Origin: Rhodospirillaceae bacterium
GTDB taxonomy: Bacteria > Pseudomonadota > Alphaproteobacteria > Rhodospirillales > UBA2165
Assembly (NCBI GenBank): GCA_947467145.1
Contig: CANIGJ010000004.1
Coordinates: 62,001-126,000 of the forward strand
DNA length: 64,000 nt
Reading direction: 5' to 3'
Below the pieces are notes generated by a model, which was not told where the DNA came from, did no database searches, and saw nothing but the letters and a program-made list of their open reading frames with translations. Positions 45,721-55,301 of the stretch are shown piece after piece (positions within the stretch are counted from its first letter, which is position 1; the number at the start of each line of letters is the position of its first letter). The position numbers and the translations under genes were made by a program.

Positions 45721-46659
45721 ATGAAGCAGGATCATATGCAGAAAGGCTCCAATTCCCGCCGCTCGCGTGGCCGGGGTAATGGTGGAAAACGTCCGCAGAA
45801 GAATCATAATTTCGACAGTTCCGGTCCGGAAGGCCGGGTCCGCGGTAACGCCCAGCAAGTCTACGAAAAATATGTCGGCTTGGCGCGCGACGCGCAGTTG
45901 GCGGGCGATCGCATCGCCACCGAAAACTATTTCCAGCATGCCGAACATTATCTGCGCGTCTTGATGGCCTCCGATAACGGCGATGGCCGCATGGAAGCTT
46001 TCCGCCAGCGCCAGCAGCGCCTCAACGACGACGAATTCGGCGAGGGTGACGACGAGGGTGACGAGATGTCGGCCGCGCCGCAGCAGAACCGCGCGCATCA
46101 GCAGGGCGGCTATCAGGGCGACGGGCGTCCGCAGCAGGACATGCGTCAAGATCGCCAAGACAATCGTCAGGATGGGCGCCAGGACAATCGCCAAGAAGCG
46201 CGGCAAGACAACCGTCAGGAAGGTCGCCAGGATAACCGGCAAGACCGTCAGGACAATCGTCAAGAAGGGCGCGAGCGCAACGAAGGCCGCAATCAGGAAG
46301 GTCGCAGCCAAGAGGGCCGCAACCAGGAAGGCCGCCAAGAAGGGCGCCGCGAGCGCAACGAAGGCCGCCAGGAAGGCCGTCAGAACAATCGCAACAACAA
46401 TGGCGAAGGCCGTGAACCGCGTAACGCGGAACCCCGTGCCGAAGGCGACGTGCCGCGCGAAAGCCGCAATGATGCGCCGCGTGAAGGTCGGGGCGATGCC
46501 CCGCGCGAGGGTCGTGCCGAAGGCGCGCGTGAAGGTCGCGCGCCGCGTGAAGACCGTGACGGCGGCAATGCCCGTCGTGTTCCGATCGAACGCGCCGAGC
46601 GTCCGGCCGCCGACGAAGAGTCCGACGATGACGGGCTGCGTCGTACGCTCGCGATCTAA
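45721..46659 (+). CDS. DUF4167 protein with long Arg/Gln-rich repeat tail
   Basis: A 312-residue protein. Residues about 1-110 form the alphaproteobacterial DUF4167 domain (GNAQQVYEKYVGLARDAQLAG, ENYFQHAEHYLRVLMA). From about residue 130 to 290 it is a disordered tail built from imperfect copies of RQDNRQEGR-like and EGR(N/D)-like units. Strong positive charge and disorder suggest RNA binding or condensation, but this is inference. ATG at 45736, with AGGA just upstream, is an alternative start. Confidence 0.85.
   Translation: MKQDHMQKGSNSRRSRGRGNGGKRPQKNHNFDSSGPEGRVRGNAQQVYEKYVGLARDAQLAGDRIATENYFQHAEHYLRVLMASDNGDGRMEAFRQRQQRLNDDEFGEGDDEGDEMSAAPQQNRAHQQGGYQGDGRPQQDMRQDRQDNRQDGRQDNRQEARQDNRQEGRQDNRQDRQDNRQEGRERNEGRNQEGRSQEGRNQEGRQEGRRERNEGRQEGRQNNRNNNGEGREPRNAEPRAEGDVPRESRNDAPREGRGDAPREGRAEGAREGRAPREDRDGGNARRVPIERAERPAADEESDDDGLRRTLAI
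46141..46560 (+). repeat. Imperfect coding repeats of the DUF4167 tail
   Basis: The DNA encoding the tail repeats units such as CGTCAGGACAATCG and GAAGGTCGC in tandem with codon-level drift. The repeats make a long open antisense frame that should not be called a gene. Confidence 0.75.
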
Positions 46660-46668
46660 CTCGGTTTA

Positions 46669-47280
46669 TCAGTATCCAACGGTAAAACGCCGGCGCGCAT
46701 GCGCCGGCGTTTCCATTTCATCGACCAGCGCGATCGCGTAATCCTCGAACGAAATCCAGCTTTCGCCGTTCGCCATGCGGATCATCGTATCGCCGCCGAG
46801 GCGGAACTTGCCCGTGCGTTCGCCGGCGATGAAGCGCATGGCCGGTGACAGGAACGTCCAGTTGAGGTCCGTCTCACTGCGCAGTGCGTTGAGGAAGGCG
46901 AGGCCCTTGGTCGCTTCGGGCCGCGCACCTTCGGGAAAGCCTGGGCTGTCGACGATCAATTGCCCGCTCTCGGACAACAGGCTGCCGGCGCCGCCGACCA
47001 CCAGATACCGCGCCACACCCGATCGTTTCACCGCATCGGTCAGGGCTGCATGATCGCTGGTGGCGAAACGTACCGAGCTGATCGCGACATCGTGCCCCTT
47101 CAGCAAAGCGGCCAATCCCGCCGGATCGCCGGCGTCGCCGTTCAGGCGCGTCACGCCGGGTAGGTTGGCGATCTTTTCGGGATGGCGCGCGATCGCGGTG
47201 ACGGTGTGTCCGCGCAGCGTCAGCTCTTGCAGGATGCGCGATCCGGCCTGGCCGCTGGCGCCGATCAACGCGACTTTCAT
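46669..47280 (-). CDS. NAD(P)-binding protein (NmrA/SDR-like)
   Basis: A 203-residue atypical short-chain reductase-like protein. The Rossmann glycine motif is GASGQAGSRIL near residues 7-17, followed by the GDAGDPAGLAALLKGHDV segment typical of NmrA/BLVRB-like proteins. No SDR YXXXK catalytic pair is obvious, suggesting a binding or flavin-reductase-like role. It starts inside the stop of the MOSC gene (ATGA), so the two are coupled. Confidence 0.78.
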   Translation of the reverse strand: MKVALIGASGQAGSRILQELTLRGHTVTAIARHPEKIANLPGVTRLNGDAGDPAGLAALLKGHDVAISSVRFATSDHAALTDAVKRSGVARYLVVGGAGSLLSESGQLIVDSPGFPEGARPEATKGLAFLNALRSETDLNWTFLSPAMRFIAGERTGKFRLGGDTMIRMANGESWISFEDYAIALVDEMETPAHARRRFTVGY

Positions 47281-48029
47281 GACTGCACACTCACCTCGTC
47301 GCCGACGGCGATTTCGCCGCCGCCGATGACGCGCGCATAGATGCCGGTATTCATGTGGCCGTAGCTTTCCATCAGGAAGGTCGGGATTTTAAGGTCGCGC
47401 TCGGCGGTCGCCGGATTGACGCAGGTGGCGGCGCAGCGGCGGATCGGATCGATAACTTCGAGCGTCGCGCCGCCGATCTTGATATGACGGCCGGGCCAGG
47501 TGAATTCCTCCCATTCGGGCAAACCGTCGATCAGTAGATTGGCGCGAAAGCGCACCGGATCGACCGCGGCGCCGATGCGGCTGCCCAGCTCGCGTACCGA
47601 GGCGAGATTGAGGATCGAGATCACCTTCTCCGCGCGATCCGAAAACATATGGCCGGGCGCTTCGACGAAGCGCGGGCGGTCGGCGAGGTCGAGAAATTCC
47701 TGGAAGAAATTCTCCAACCGGCGGCTGTCGGCGGGATGGCCCAGCACGCCGTCGATGACGGTCACGCCGCCTTCCTTCAGGGTCAGTTTGCGCGTGCCCG
47801 GATCGTAGCTGGTTTTGAGCCGCGCCAGTTCCTCGTCGCGCATCAGCATCAGGAAATTGGCCTTGGGCAGATGTTTCGGGCTAGCCGGATCGAAGGGGGC
47901 TGAGGCGCGGGCAAAGGCAAAGGCGCGGTCGCCTTCTATGCTCTGGCCTGGGGTCAGGACGACGAAGGGCAGCTTCTCGACCGACAGGCCCTTGACCGGA
48001 TAACGGTGGATTTCCTTGACATCGATCAT
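47277..48029 (-). CDS. MOSC-domain protein
   Basis: A 250-residue protein with an N-terminal MOSC beta-barrel (VKEIHRYPVKGLSVEKL) and a C-terminal MOSC domain: conserved cysteine in RRCAATCVNPATAERD, then GHMNTGIYARV and GDEVSV. MOSC proteins carry or transfer sulphur, often with molybdenum cofactor enzymes such as mARC-type reductases (YcbX relatives). No redox partner domain is fused. It shares a transcript with the NAD(P)-binding gene. Confidence 0.86.
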   Translation of the reverse strand: MIDVKEIHRYPVKGLSVEKLPFVVLTPGQSIEGDRAFAFARASAPFDPASPKHLPKANFLMLMRDEELARLKTSYDPGTRKLTLKEGGVTVIDGVLGHPADSRRLENFFQEFLDLADRPRFVEAPGHMFSDRAEKVISILNLASVRELGSRIGAAVDPVRFRANLLIDGLPEWEEFTWPGRHIKIGGATLEVIDPIRRCAATCVNPATAERDLKIPTFLMESYGHMNTGIYARVIGGGEIAVGDEVSVQS

Positions 48030-48074
48030 GGCCGCAATGGTCCGGAAAGGTTAGATTTACAGGACTTTAGGTGA

Positions 48075-48104
48075 CTTGCGGAGCGTTGGGAACCGACCAT
48101 ATTT
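48075..48104 (+). promoter_or_regulatory. Candidate heat-shock (sigma-32) promoter of clpB
   Basis: CTTG at 48075-48078 and CCATATTT at 48097-48104, separated by 18 nt, resemble the alphaproteobacterial RpoH pattern CTTG-N17/18-CYTATNT with one or two mismatches. It lies about 90 bp before the clpB start, as expected for a chaperone gene. The match is imperfect. Confidence 0.4.
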
Positions 48105-48195
48105 ACCGCAAGGGTTATCCCCAAACTATCGAGGGTCTTGAGGTTGCTGCCGTCGCGGGGCCTCGGGAAACCGGTTGCTGGAAAGGACATGATCG

Positions 48196-50841
<2,646 letters not shown>

Positions 50842-50854
50842 AGGATCCAAAAGA

Positions 50855-50887
50855 AAACGGCCGGAGGGGGTGTCCGGCCGTTTTTAT
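50855..50887 (+). terminator. Rho-independent terminator of clpB
   Basis: AACGGCCGGA-GGGGGTG-TCCGGCCGTT followed by TTT...: a 10-bp stem and U-run 14 nt after the clpB stop. The convergent HPF gene ends 20 bp further on. Confidence 0.92.
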
Positions 50888-50907
50888 TTTCGTGATGCGA
50901 CTCGAGC

Positions 50908-51474
50908 TTAATGTCGGGTGCGCAACTTCACCACGCTGGCCTGGGGCCCCATCGGGCCGTCGGTCGGTGAACGCACGACCTCAACCAGCGAACCCACGGT
51001 CAGCTTGTCGAAGCCGCCATTGGCGACATCGCTGGCGAAATACAGATCGGTCGAACCCGACATCTCGATGAAGCCGTAGCCTTGATCGGGAAACAGCCGA
51101 ACAACCAAGCCGGTTTGCGGCCCGCCCTCATGGTGTTTCACGTCATGGCGCTGGATATCGACGATCGATTCCAATTGGCGCTCGGCATTGGCGAAGGCGC
51201 GGTTGACCACGGCGTAGTGATCGTTCTTCATTTCACGCCGTTCCTGCTCGTCATGCCCGACGATGGTTTTTTTGTTGGGCACATCGACTTCGACCGCGAC
51301 GGCGAGCGGCGGCTTGCCGCTTTCGGGAGATCGATGCGGCACATCGACGACGACGCGGCAGCCGATGATATGCGGATGTTTGCGTTCCAATCGATCGGCG
51401 CGCTGGCGGATCAGTTTTTCGAGGAATTCAGAGCTGGCGGTGTCTTTGAAGACGATCTGCAGTGGTCTATCCAT
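50908..51474 (-). CDS. HPF/RaiA ribosome-hibernation domain fused to cold-shock domain
   Basis: A 188-residue protein with an N-terminal HPF/RaiA (S30AE) beta-alpha domain (residues 1-105) and a C-terminal cold-shock domain (residues 120-185) with RNP1 GYGFIE and RNP2 DLYFA. This suggests a ribosome-associated stress factor that also binds RNA. The ATG at 51474 is preferred (AGGAG 9 nt upstream) over the ATG at 51492. It is convergent with clpB. Confidence 0.85.
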   Translation of the reverse strand: MDRPLQIVFKDTASSEFLEKLIRQRADRLERKHPHIIGCRVVVDVPHRSPESGKPPLAVAVEVDVPNKKTIVGHDEQERREMKNDHYAVVNRAFANAERQLESIVDIQRHDVKHHEGGPQTGLVVRLFPDQGYGFIEMSGSTDLYFASDVANGGFDKLTVGSLVEVVRSPTDGPMGPQASVVKLRTRH

Positions 51475-51677
51475 ACAAACGAACTCCTGCATTGTGGCCT
51501 GTCGTAGCCGGGAGCTCGTTGTGCGGAGCCCCGGCCCGGCTGTTCAGCCGGTACCAAGTTCCCCCAAGACTCCAGTTATACCACGATCGCCCAATTACCA
51601 TCCGGCAAAATTAAATTTTTGCGCTTCGGGTCTTAACGGCTGTGATCATTGCGAATCTCACCGAATCTTCGGCGCGG

Positions 51678-51707
51678 TGATCCGATCGCCCCGCATTTAC
51701 GTATTCC
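51678..51707 (+). promoter_or_regulatory. Candidate RpoE/ChrR-type promoter of DUF2177 gene
   Basis: TGATCC (51678-51683), 18-nt spacer, TATTCC (51702-51707). The same -35, spacer length and similar -10 occur at rpoE and at the amine-oxidase operon. The predicted start near 51714 leaves a 34-nt leader. Confidence 0.68.
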
Positions 51708-51747
51708 ATGAAAATGTATTCCGCCTTGCAACAGGAAGACTGTTTTC

Positions 51748-52158
51748 ATGCTTAAATTCTCTGTCGCCTATGGGTCGGCCGCCATAACGTTCCTTTTATT
51801 GGATGTGCTCTGGCTTTCGACCATGACGGGATTGCTGTATCGGCCAATTCTGGGTCCCATCCTCGCCGATCAGGTTCGACTTGCTCCGGCGGTCGCCTTC
51901 TACGTTCTATATCTCGCGGGTCTCGTCTACTTTGGCGTCTCGCCGGCTTTTGAAACAGAAAAGTGGACAACCGCGTTATTCAATGGCGCGGTTTTCGGTT
52001 TCCTCGCCTATGCAACCTATGATCTGACCAACCATGCCACGTTGGAGGCGTGGACGATCAAGATCACGCTTGCCGATATGGCATGGGGCACTTTTGTTAG
52101 CGGTGCGGCGAGCACGGCCGGCTATATTGCGGCGCAGTTGTTCGTGAGCCGCGGATAA
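51748..52158 (+). CDS. DUF2177 family membrane protein
   Basis: A 136-residue protein with four hydrophobic segments and the DUF2177 pattern (LDVLWLSTM near the N-terminus, FGFLAYATYDLTNHATL in the middle, TLADMAWG near the C-terminus). DUF2177 genes belong to the RpoE/ChrR singlet-oxygen regulons of several alphaproteobacteria, and the promoter-like site upstream supports that here. The biochemical role is unknown. Confidence 0.85.
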   Translation: MLKFSVAYGSAAITFLLLDVLWLSTMTGLLYRPILGPILADQVRLAPAVAFYVLYLAGLVYFGVSPAFETEKWTTALFNGAVFGFLAYATYDLTNHATLEAWTIKITLADMAWGTFVSGAASTAGYIAAQLFVSRG

Positions 52159-52160
52159 TC

Positions 52161-52958
52161 TTACGCGCGCCGTTGCGGTCCCGGGAAAAACGCGTTGGTG
52201 CGCGCGCGATATGCTTCGTAAGCGCCGCCCCGCGATGCGATCATTTGCCGTTCCAGCGGTGGAATGCCGGACACATACACCAGCAGCCAATACATCAGCG
52301 CCGGCGCGCCCAGCGCCAGCCAACCCCAGGGGTAGGCACCGCCAAGTTCTATGGCAATGATGGGATAGGCGAGCCAACCCAGCCATTCGAAGAAATAATT
52401 GGGATGGCGCGATAGACGCCATAATTTGTGATCGCAGACCTGTCCTCGATTCCTCGGATCGAGGCCAAAGCTTCGCAGTTGGCGATCGGCCAGCGCCTCG
52501 CCGGCGATGGCGATCACCAGGATCGCGCCGCCGATCGCATCTTGGGGCGTGAAACTTTCGCCGGGGCGCCATGCGGCGACGCAGATCGCCGCGATCAATA
52601 TGCCGCCGCACCAAGCTTGTTGCTGCAGAAACCAAAAGAATTGCCGATCCGCATTCGCACCATATTCGGCGTATATCGTGGCATAACGGGGATCGTCGGG
52701 CCGTTTGAGATTGCGGCGCACGATATGGGTCCCCAGCCGCGCCGCCCAGATGAAGGCGAGGCCGGCGACCAGGATTTGCCGCTCGGTCGATGCGCCAGAG
52801 ACCGGCACCAGTGCCGCGATGCTGGCGCTGAGACCGGTGCCGAATGTCCAGAGCGCATCGATCCATCCGGCGTTGTTCGTGCGTCGATGCACGATCCACG
52901 CAATTGCCATGACGATCATCAGGGCAACGATAGCCGTCAGGATCGTTGCGACGATCAT
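52161..52958 (-). CDS. DUF1295 (steroid 5-alpha-reductase-like) membrane protein
   Basis: A 265-residue integral membrane protein with about six helices. The C-terminal DHKLWRLSRHPNYFFEW and YWLLVYVSGIPPLERQM are hallmarks of the DUF1295/ICMT fold that binds NADPH or SAM. I choose the ATG at 52958, four bases after the preceding hydrolase stop; longer starts would overlap that gene. Homologues accompany RpoE/ChrR in photo-oxidative stress regulons. It is the last gene of the rpoE-chrR-hydrolase-DUF1295 operon. Confidence 0.87.
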   Translation of the reverse strand: MIVATILTAIVALMIVMAIAWIVHRRTNNAGWIDALWTFGTGLSASIAALVPVSGASTERQILVAGLAFIWAARLGTHIVRRNLKRPDDPRYATIYAEYGANADRQFFWFLQQQAWCGGILIAAICVAAWRPGESFTPQDAIGGAILVIAIAGEALADRQLRSFGLDPRNRGQVCDHKLWRLSRHPNYFFEWLGWLAYPIIAIELGGAYPWGWLALGAPALMYWLLVYVSGIPPLERQMIASRGGAYEAYRARTNAFFPGPQRRA

Positions 52959-52962
52959 CGGG

Positions 52963-53835
52963 TCACGGGTTGGCGGCAACGCGCGGGGCAACGGGACCGA
53001 GCGTCGCGATGAAGGCGCTGCTGTCGCGCAAGGTCGGCGCGAACAGCCGCAATGGCCGCGCCACGGCGCCCAACACCAAGGCATGCCCGATCAGGGGGTA
53101 TTTGATTACGCTCGCCCGGCCGCCGAGGCTTTCGATCTTTGTGGCCAGCCGTTCGCTGTTGCGCGGATCGACGGAATGATCGAAGCCGCCGGTGATCAGC
53201 AAGGCGGGCGGCTCGCCGCCGGCCACAAAATTGATCGGCTGGGTGCGTGCGAGCTGTTCGGGCGGCCCGAAGACGATCTTCAAGGTGTCGCTTTCCAGCG
53301 GCAGGAAATCATACGGCCCGGCAATGCCCAATAGTCCGGCGAGATCGCGCCGGGGATCGAGGCCGACTGCGTTCAGCCATTGCGCATCTAGGGTGAGCAT
53401 CGCGGCGATATGCGCACCGGCGGAATGGCCGGCGAGGACGATGCGATTGGGATCGGCGCCGAATTCGGCGGCATGATCCTTGGCCCAGCGCGCGGCGCGC
53501 GCGGCATCGGTGAGGAAATCGGGAAACCGCACCTCGGGATAAACACGATAATCCGGCACCATCGTGACAATGCCTTGTGCCGCGAAGGCGGCGGCCACGA
53601 AGGCATAGGATGCTTTTTCGCCGCTCTCCCAGCCGCCGCCGTAATAGAACACGACGAGCGGCGCACTCTTGGTGTTGCTCGGTCGATAGACGTCGAGCTT
53701 GGCGCGCGGGCCGGCATCATAAGGGATGTCGCGCGTGACTTCGACGTTCGTGCTTTCGGCCGTTGCGTTGAGCACATCGACGATGGAGCAGGCGGTCAGC
53801 ATCAGGCAGGCCAGCCCATAAAGCAGGACGCGCAT
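52963..53835 (-). CDS. Lipoprotein alpha/beta hydrolase (esterase-like)
   Basis: A 290-residue hydrolase exported as a lipoprotein (signal with lipobox LTAC, Cys near residue 16). The oxyanion motif is FYYGGGWESG near residue 65, a variant of HGGGW with Tyr for His, and the nucleophile motif is AGHSAGAH near residue 150. The catalytic acid and His lie near the C-terminus (GGFDHSVDP, IGHALVLG). It sits between chrR and the DUF1295 gene, so it is probably part of the stress response, perhaps removing oxidised acyl chains (inference). Confidence 0.8.
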   Translation of the reverse strand: MRVLLYGLACLMLTACSIVDVLNATAESTNVEVTRDIPYDAGPRAKLDVYRPSNTKSAPLVVFYYGGGWESGEKASYAFVAAAFAAQGIVTMVPDYRVYPEVRFPDFLTDAARAARWAKDHAAEFGADPNRIVLAGHSAGAHIAAMLTLDAQWLNAVGLDPRRDLAGLLGIAGPYDFLPLESDTLKIVFGPPEQLARTQPINFVAGGEPPALLITGGFDHSVDPRNSERLATKIESLGGRASVIKYPLIGHALVLGAVARPLRLFAPTLRDSSAFIATLGPVAPRVAANP

Positions 53836-53848
53836 TCGCGGGCCGATT

Positions 53849-54514
53849 CTATATGCCGTAGACCGGTTGCAGAACGCGCCCGATCACCGAGCGCAGGCGC
53901 AGCTTGCCCTCGAGCGCGATGACGCAGATGCACTCGCCGTCCCGGTCGACGATCGGCTTATGCTCGATGCCTGGGTCGGCGATCGCCATGTCGCCCGGTT
54001 GATGGCGGCCGTCCTGATCGGTGAACGAGCCTTTCAGTACGCACAGATATTCGTCGCCGCTATGGCCATGTTCGAACAATGACATGCCGGGCGCGGCGCG
54101 CAGCATGAATAGGTTCATGCTGCTCTTTTTGCGCGACGTGATGCGGCTGAATTTGAGACCAGGGGCGAGCGCACGCCACCGGCCGATGCGATACTCGCGC
54201 AAGACCGCCGGCACGGGCACGCCCAAAGCGATTTCTGGTGCGATCTCGTCCATGCTGGCGGCGACCGGCAGCGCGGGCTCCGCTTCCGCGTCGATGCGTT
54301 GCAGCACCTTGGCGTAACTATCCGGCAGCATCTGGGCGGGCTCCAGCGCGTCGAGCACGGCGCCGCCGACGGCTTCGTATGTTTCAACGCGCGCGCGGCA
54401 CTGTTCGCACACCGCCATGTGGACACCGATCACCAAGGCTGCGCCTTCGCTCAAGGTTGCGGCGGCATAGCCCATGATGAGTTCATCGTTTGGATGGTGC
54501 GAAGGTTTCATCAT
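53849..54514 (-). CDS. chrR: ChrR-type cupin anti-sigma factor
   Basis: A 221-residue zinc-dependent anti-sigma factor of the ChrR family. The N-terminal ZAS domain has His7, His32, Cys36 and Cys39 (HMAVCEQC), matching the R. sphaeroides ChrR zinc site. The C-terminal cupin domain (FEHGHSGDEYLCVLKGSF, DPGIEHKP) is the part needed for response to singlet oxygen. It overlaps rpoE by 4 bp, as expected for a sigma/anti-sigma pair. Confidence 0.92.
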   Translation of the reverse strand: MMKPSHHPNDELIMGYAAATLSEGAALVIGVHMAVCEQCRARVETYEAVGGAVLDALEPAQMLPDSYAKVLQRIDAEAEPALPVAASMDEIAPEIALGVPVPAVLREYRIGRWRALAPGLKFSRITSRKKSSMNLFMLRAAPGMSLFEHGHSGDEYLCVLKGSFTDQDGRHQPGDMAIADPGIEHKPIVDRDGECICVIALEGKLRLRSVIGRVLQPVYGI

Positions 54515-55110
54515 GGTTCACCCAGGATCTCGCGCAGCCGGGTCACGGCCAGGCGGATACGCGATTTGACGGTGCCGAGGGGCAGGCCGAGTTGCGCGGC
54601 GATCTCCGCATGCGGTGTATCGGAAAAAAACGACAGTCGGATCACCGATTGCTGTTCGCTCGATAAGCTGGCGAGTGCGGTACGCACGCGCAGTTCGCGT
54701 TCGGCGGTATCGATGCTGTCGCTGGCGAGCACCGGCGCCTCGCTCGCCTCGAAGGGTTCGGCCAAGGCGGTTTGCTCGGACCGCTGGCGACGAAACAGAT
54801 CGATGCGCAGATTGCGCGCTATGACGAAAATCCAGGTCGAGGCCCCGGCGCGTTCGGGATCGAATTGCGGCGCCTTGCGCCAGACGTTCAGCATCACATC
54901 CTGGGCGAGGTCTTCGGCCTGCGCAGCGGGCATGCCGGCGCGGATATAATAGCTTTTGAGACGCGGGCCGAAATGTTCGAACAATGTGCCGAAGGCCGCG
55001 CGGTCGTTGCGCTGCGCGACGGCGACGATGCAGCCCGCGAAATCGGGCTCAGACGTCGGTCGGTCGGGTTGATCCGGCGGCATGGCCCCACCACTCATCT
55101 GGCCACTCAT
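54511..55110 (-). CDS. rpoE: ECF sigma factor RpoE (ChrR-partnered, ECF11)
   Basis: An ECF sigma factor with region 2 (AFGTLFEHFGPRLKSYYIRAGM, split around DLAQDVMLNVWRKA) and region 4 (LASLSSEQQSVIRLSFFS, HAEIAAQLGLPLGTVKSRI). Pairing with a ChrR-type cupin anti-sigma places it in the group that responds to singlet oxygen. The ORF can be extended to 55218, but the predicted promoter -10 lies at 55202-55207, so I use the ATG at 55110 (199 aa); 55098 or 55083 are also possible. Confidence 0.9.
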   Translation of the reverse strand: MSGQMSGGAMPPDQPDRPTSEPDFAGCIVAVAQRNDRAAFGTLFEHFGPRLKSYYIRAGMPAAQAEDLAQDVMLNVWRKAPQFDPERAGASTWIFVIARNLRIDLFRRQRSEQTALAEPFEASEAPVLASDSIDTAERELRVRTALASLSSEQQSVIRLSFFSDTPHAEIAAQLGLPLGTVKSRIRLAVTRLREILGEP

Positions 55111-55201
55111 AGGGACGGCAACGCGCACGGCAGCCGGGAACCGCGCCAGGGGCGCGATACCGTTTTGAAACAAACGAGCTGGAACGATGCCATTCATATC
55201 C

Positions 55202-55231
55202 CTTATACGCTGCCGCACCCGCTTTGGATCA
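55202..55231 (-). promoter_or_regulatory. Candidate RpoE/ChrR-type autoregulatory promoter of rpoE
   Basis: On the minus strand TGATCC (55226-55231), 18-nt spacer, TATAAG (55202-55207). It is back-to-back with the plus-strand promoter of the amine-oxidase operon; 15 bp separate the two -35 elements. Confidence 0.72.
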
Positions 55232-55246
55232 CCGCTCGCTTTACGG

Positions 55247-55276
55247 TGATCCAGGCCACGCCGCGGTCCGTATACC
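55247..55276 (+). promoter_or_regulatory. Candidate RpoE/ChrR-type promoter of the amine oxidase-DUF1365-cfa operon
   Basis: TGATCC (55247-55252), 18-nt spacer, TATACC (55271-55276). A start near 55283 leaves about 20 nt to the ATG at 55302. Confidence 0.75.
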
Positions 55277-55301
55277 CTAGAACAAGGCCCCTTGAATCTC
55301 T

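Noticed and set aside
45556..46338. Minus-strand frame rich in Leu, Ala and Val that looks like a membrane protein
   Set aside because: The hydrophobic pattern is a product of reading the DUF4167 repeat DNA backwards, with no start signal or homologue.
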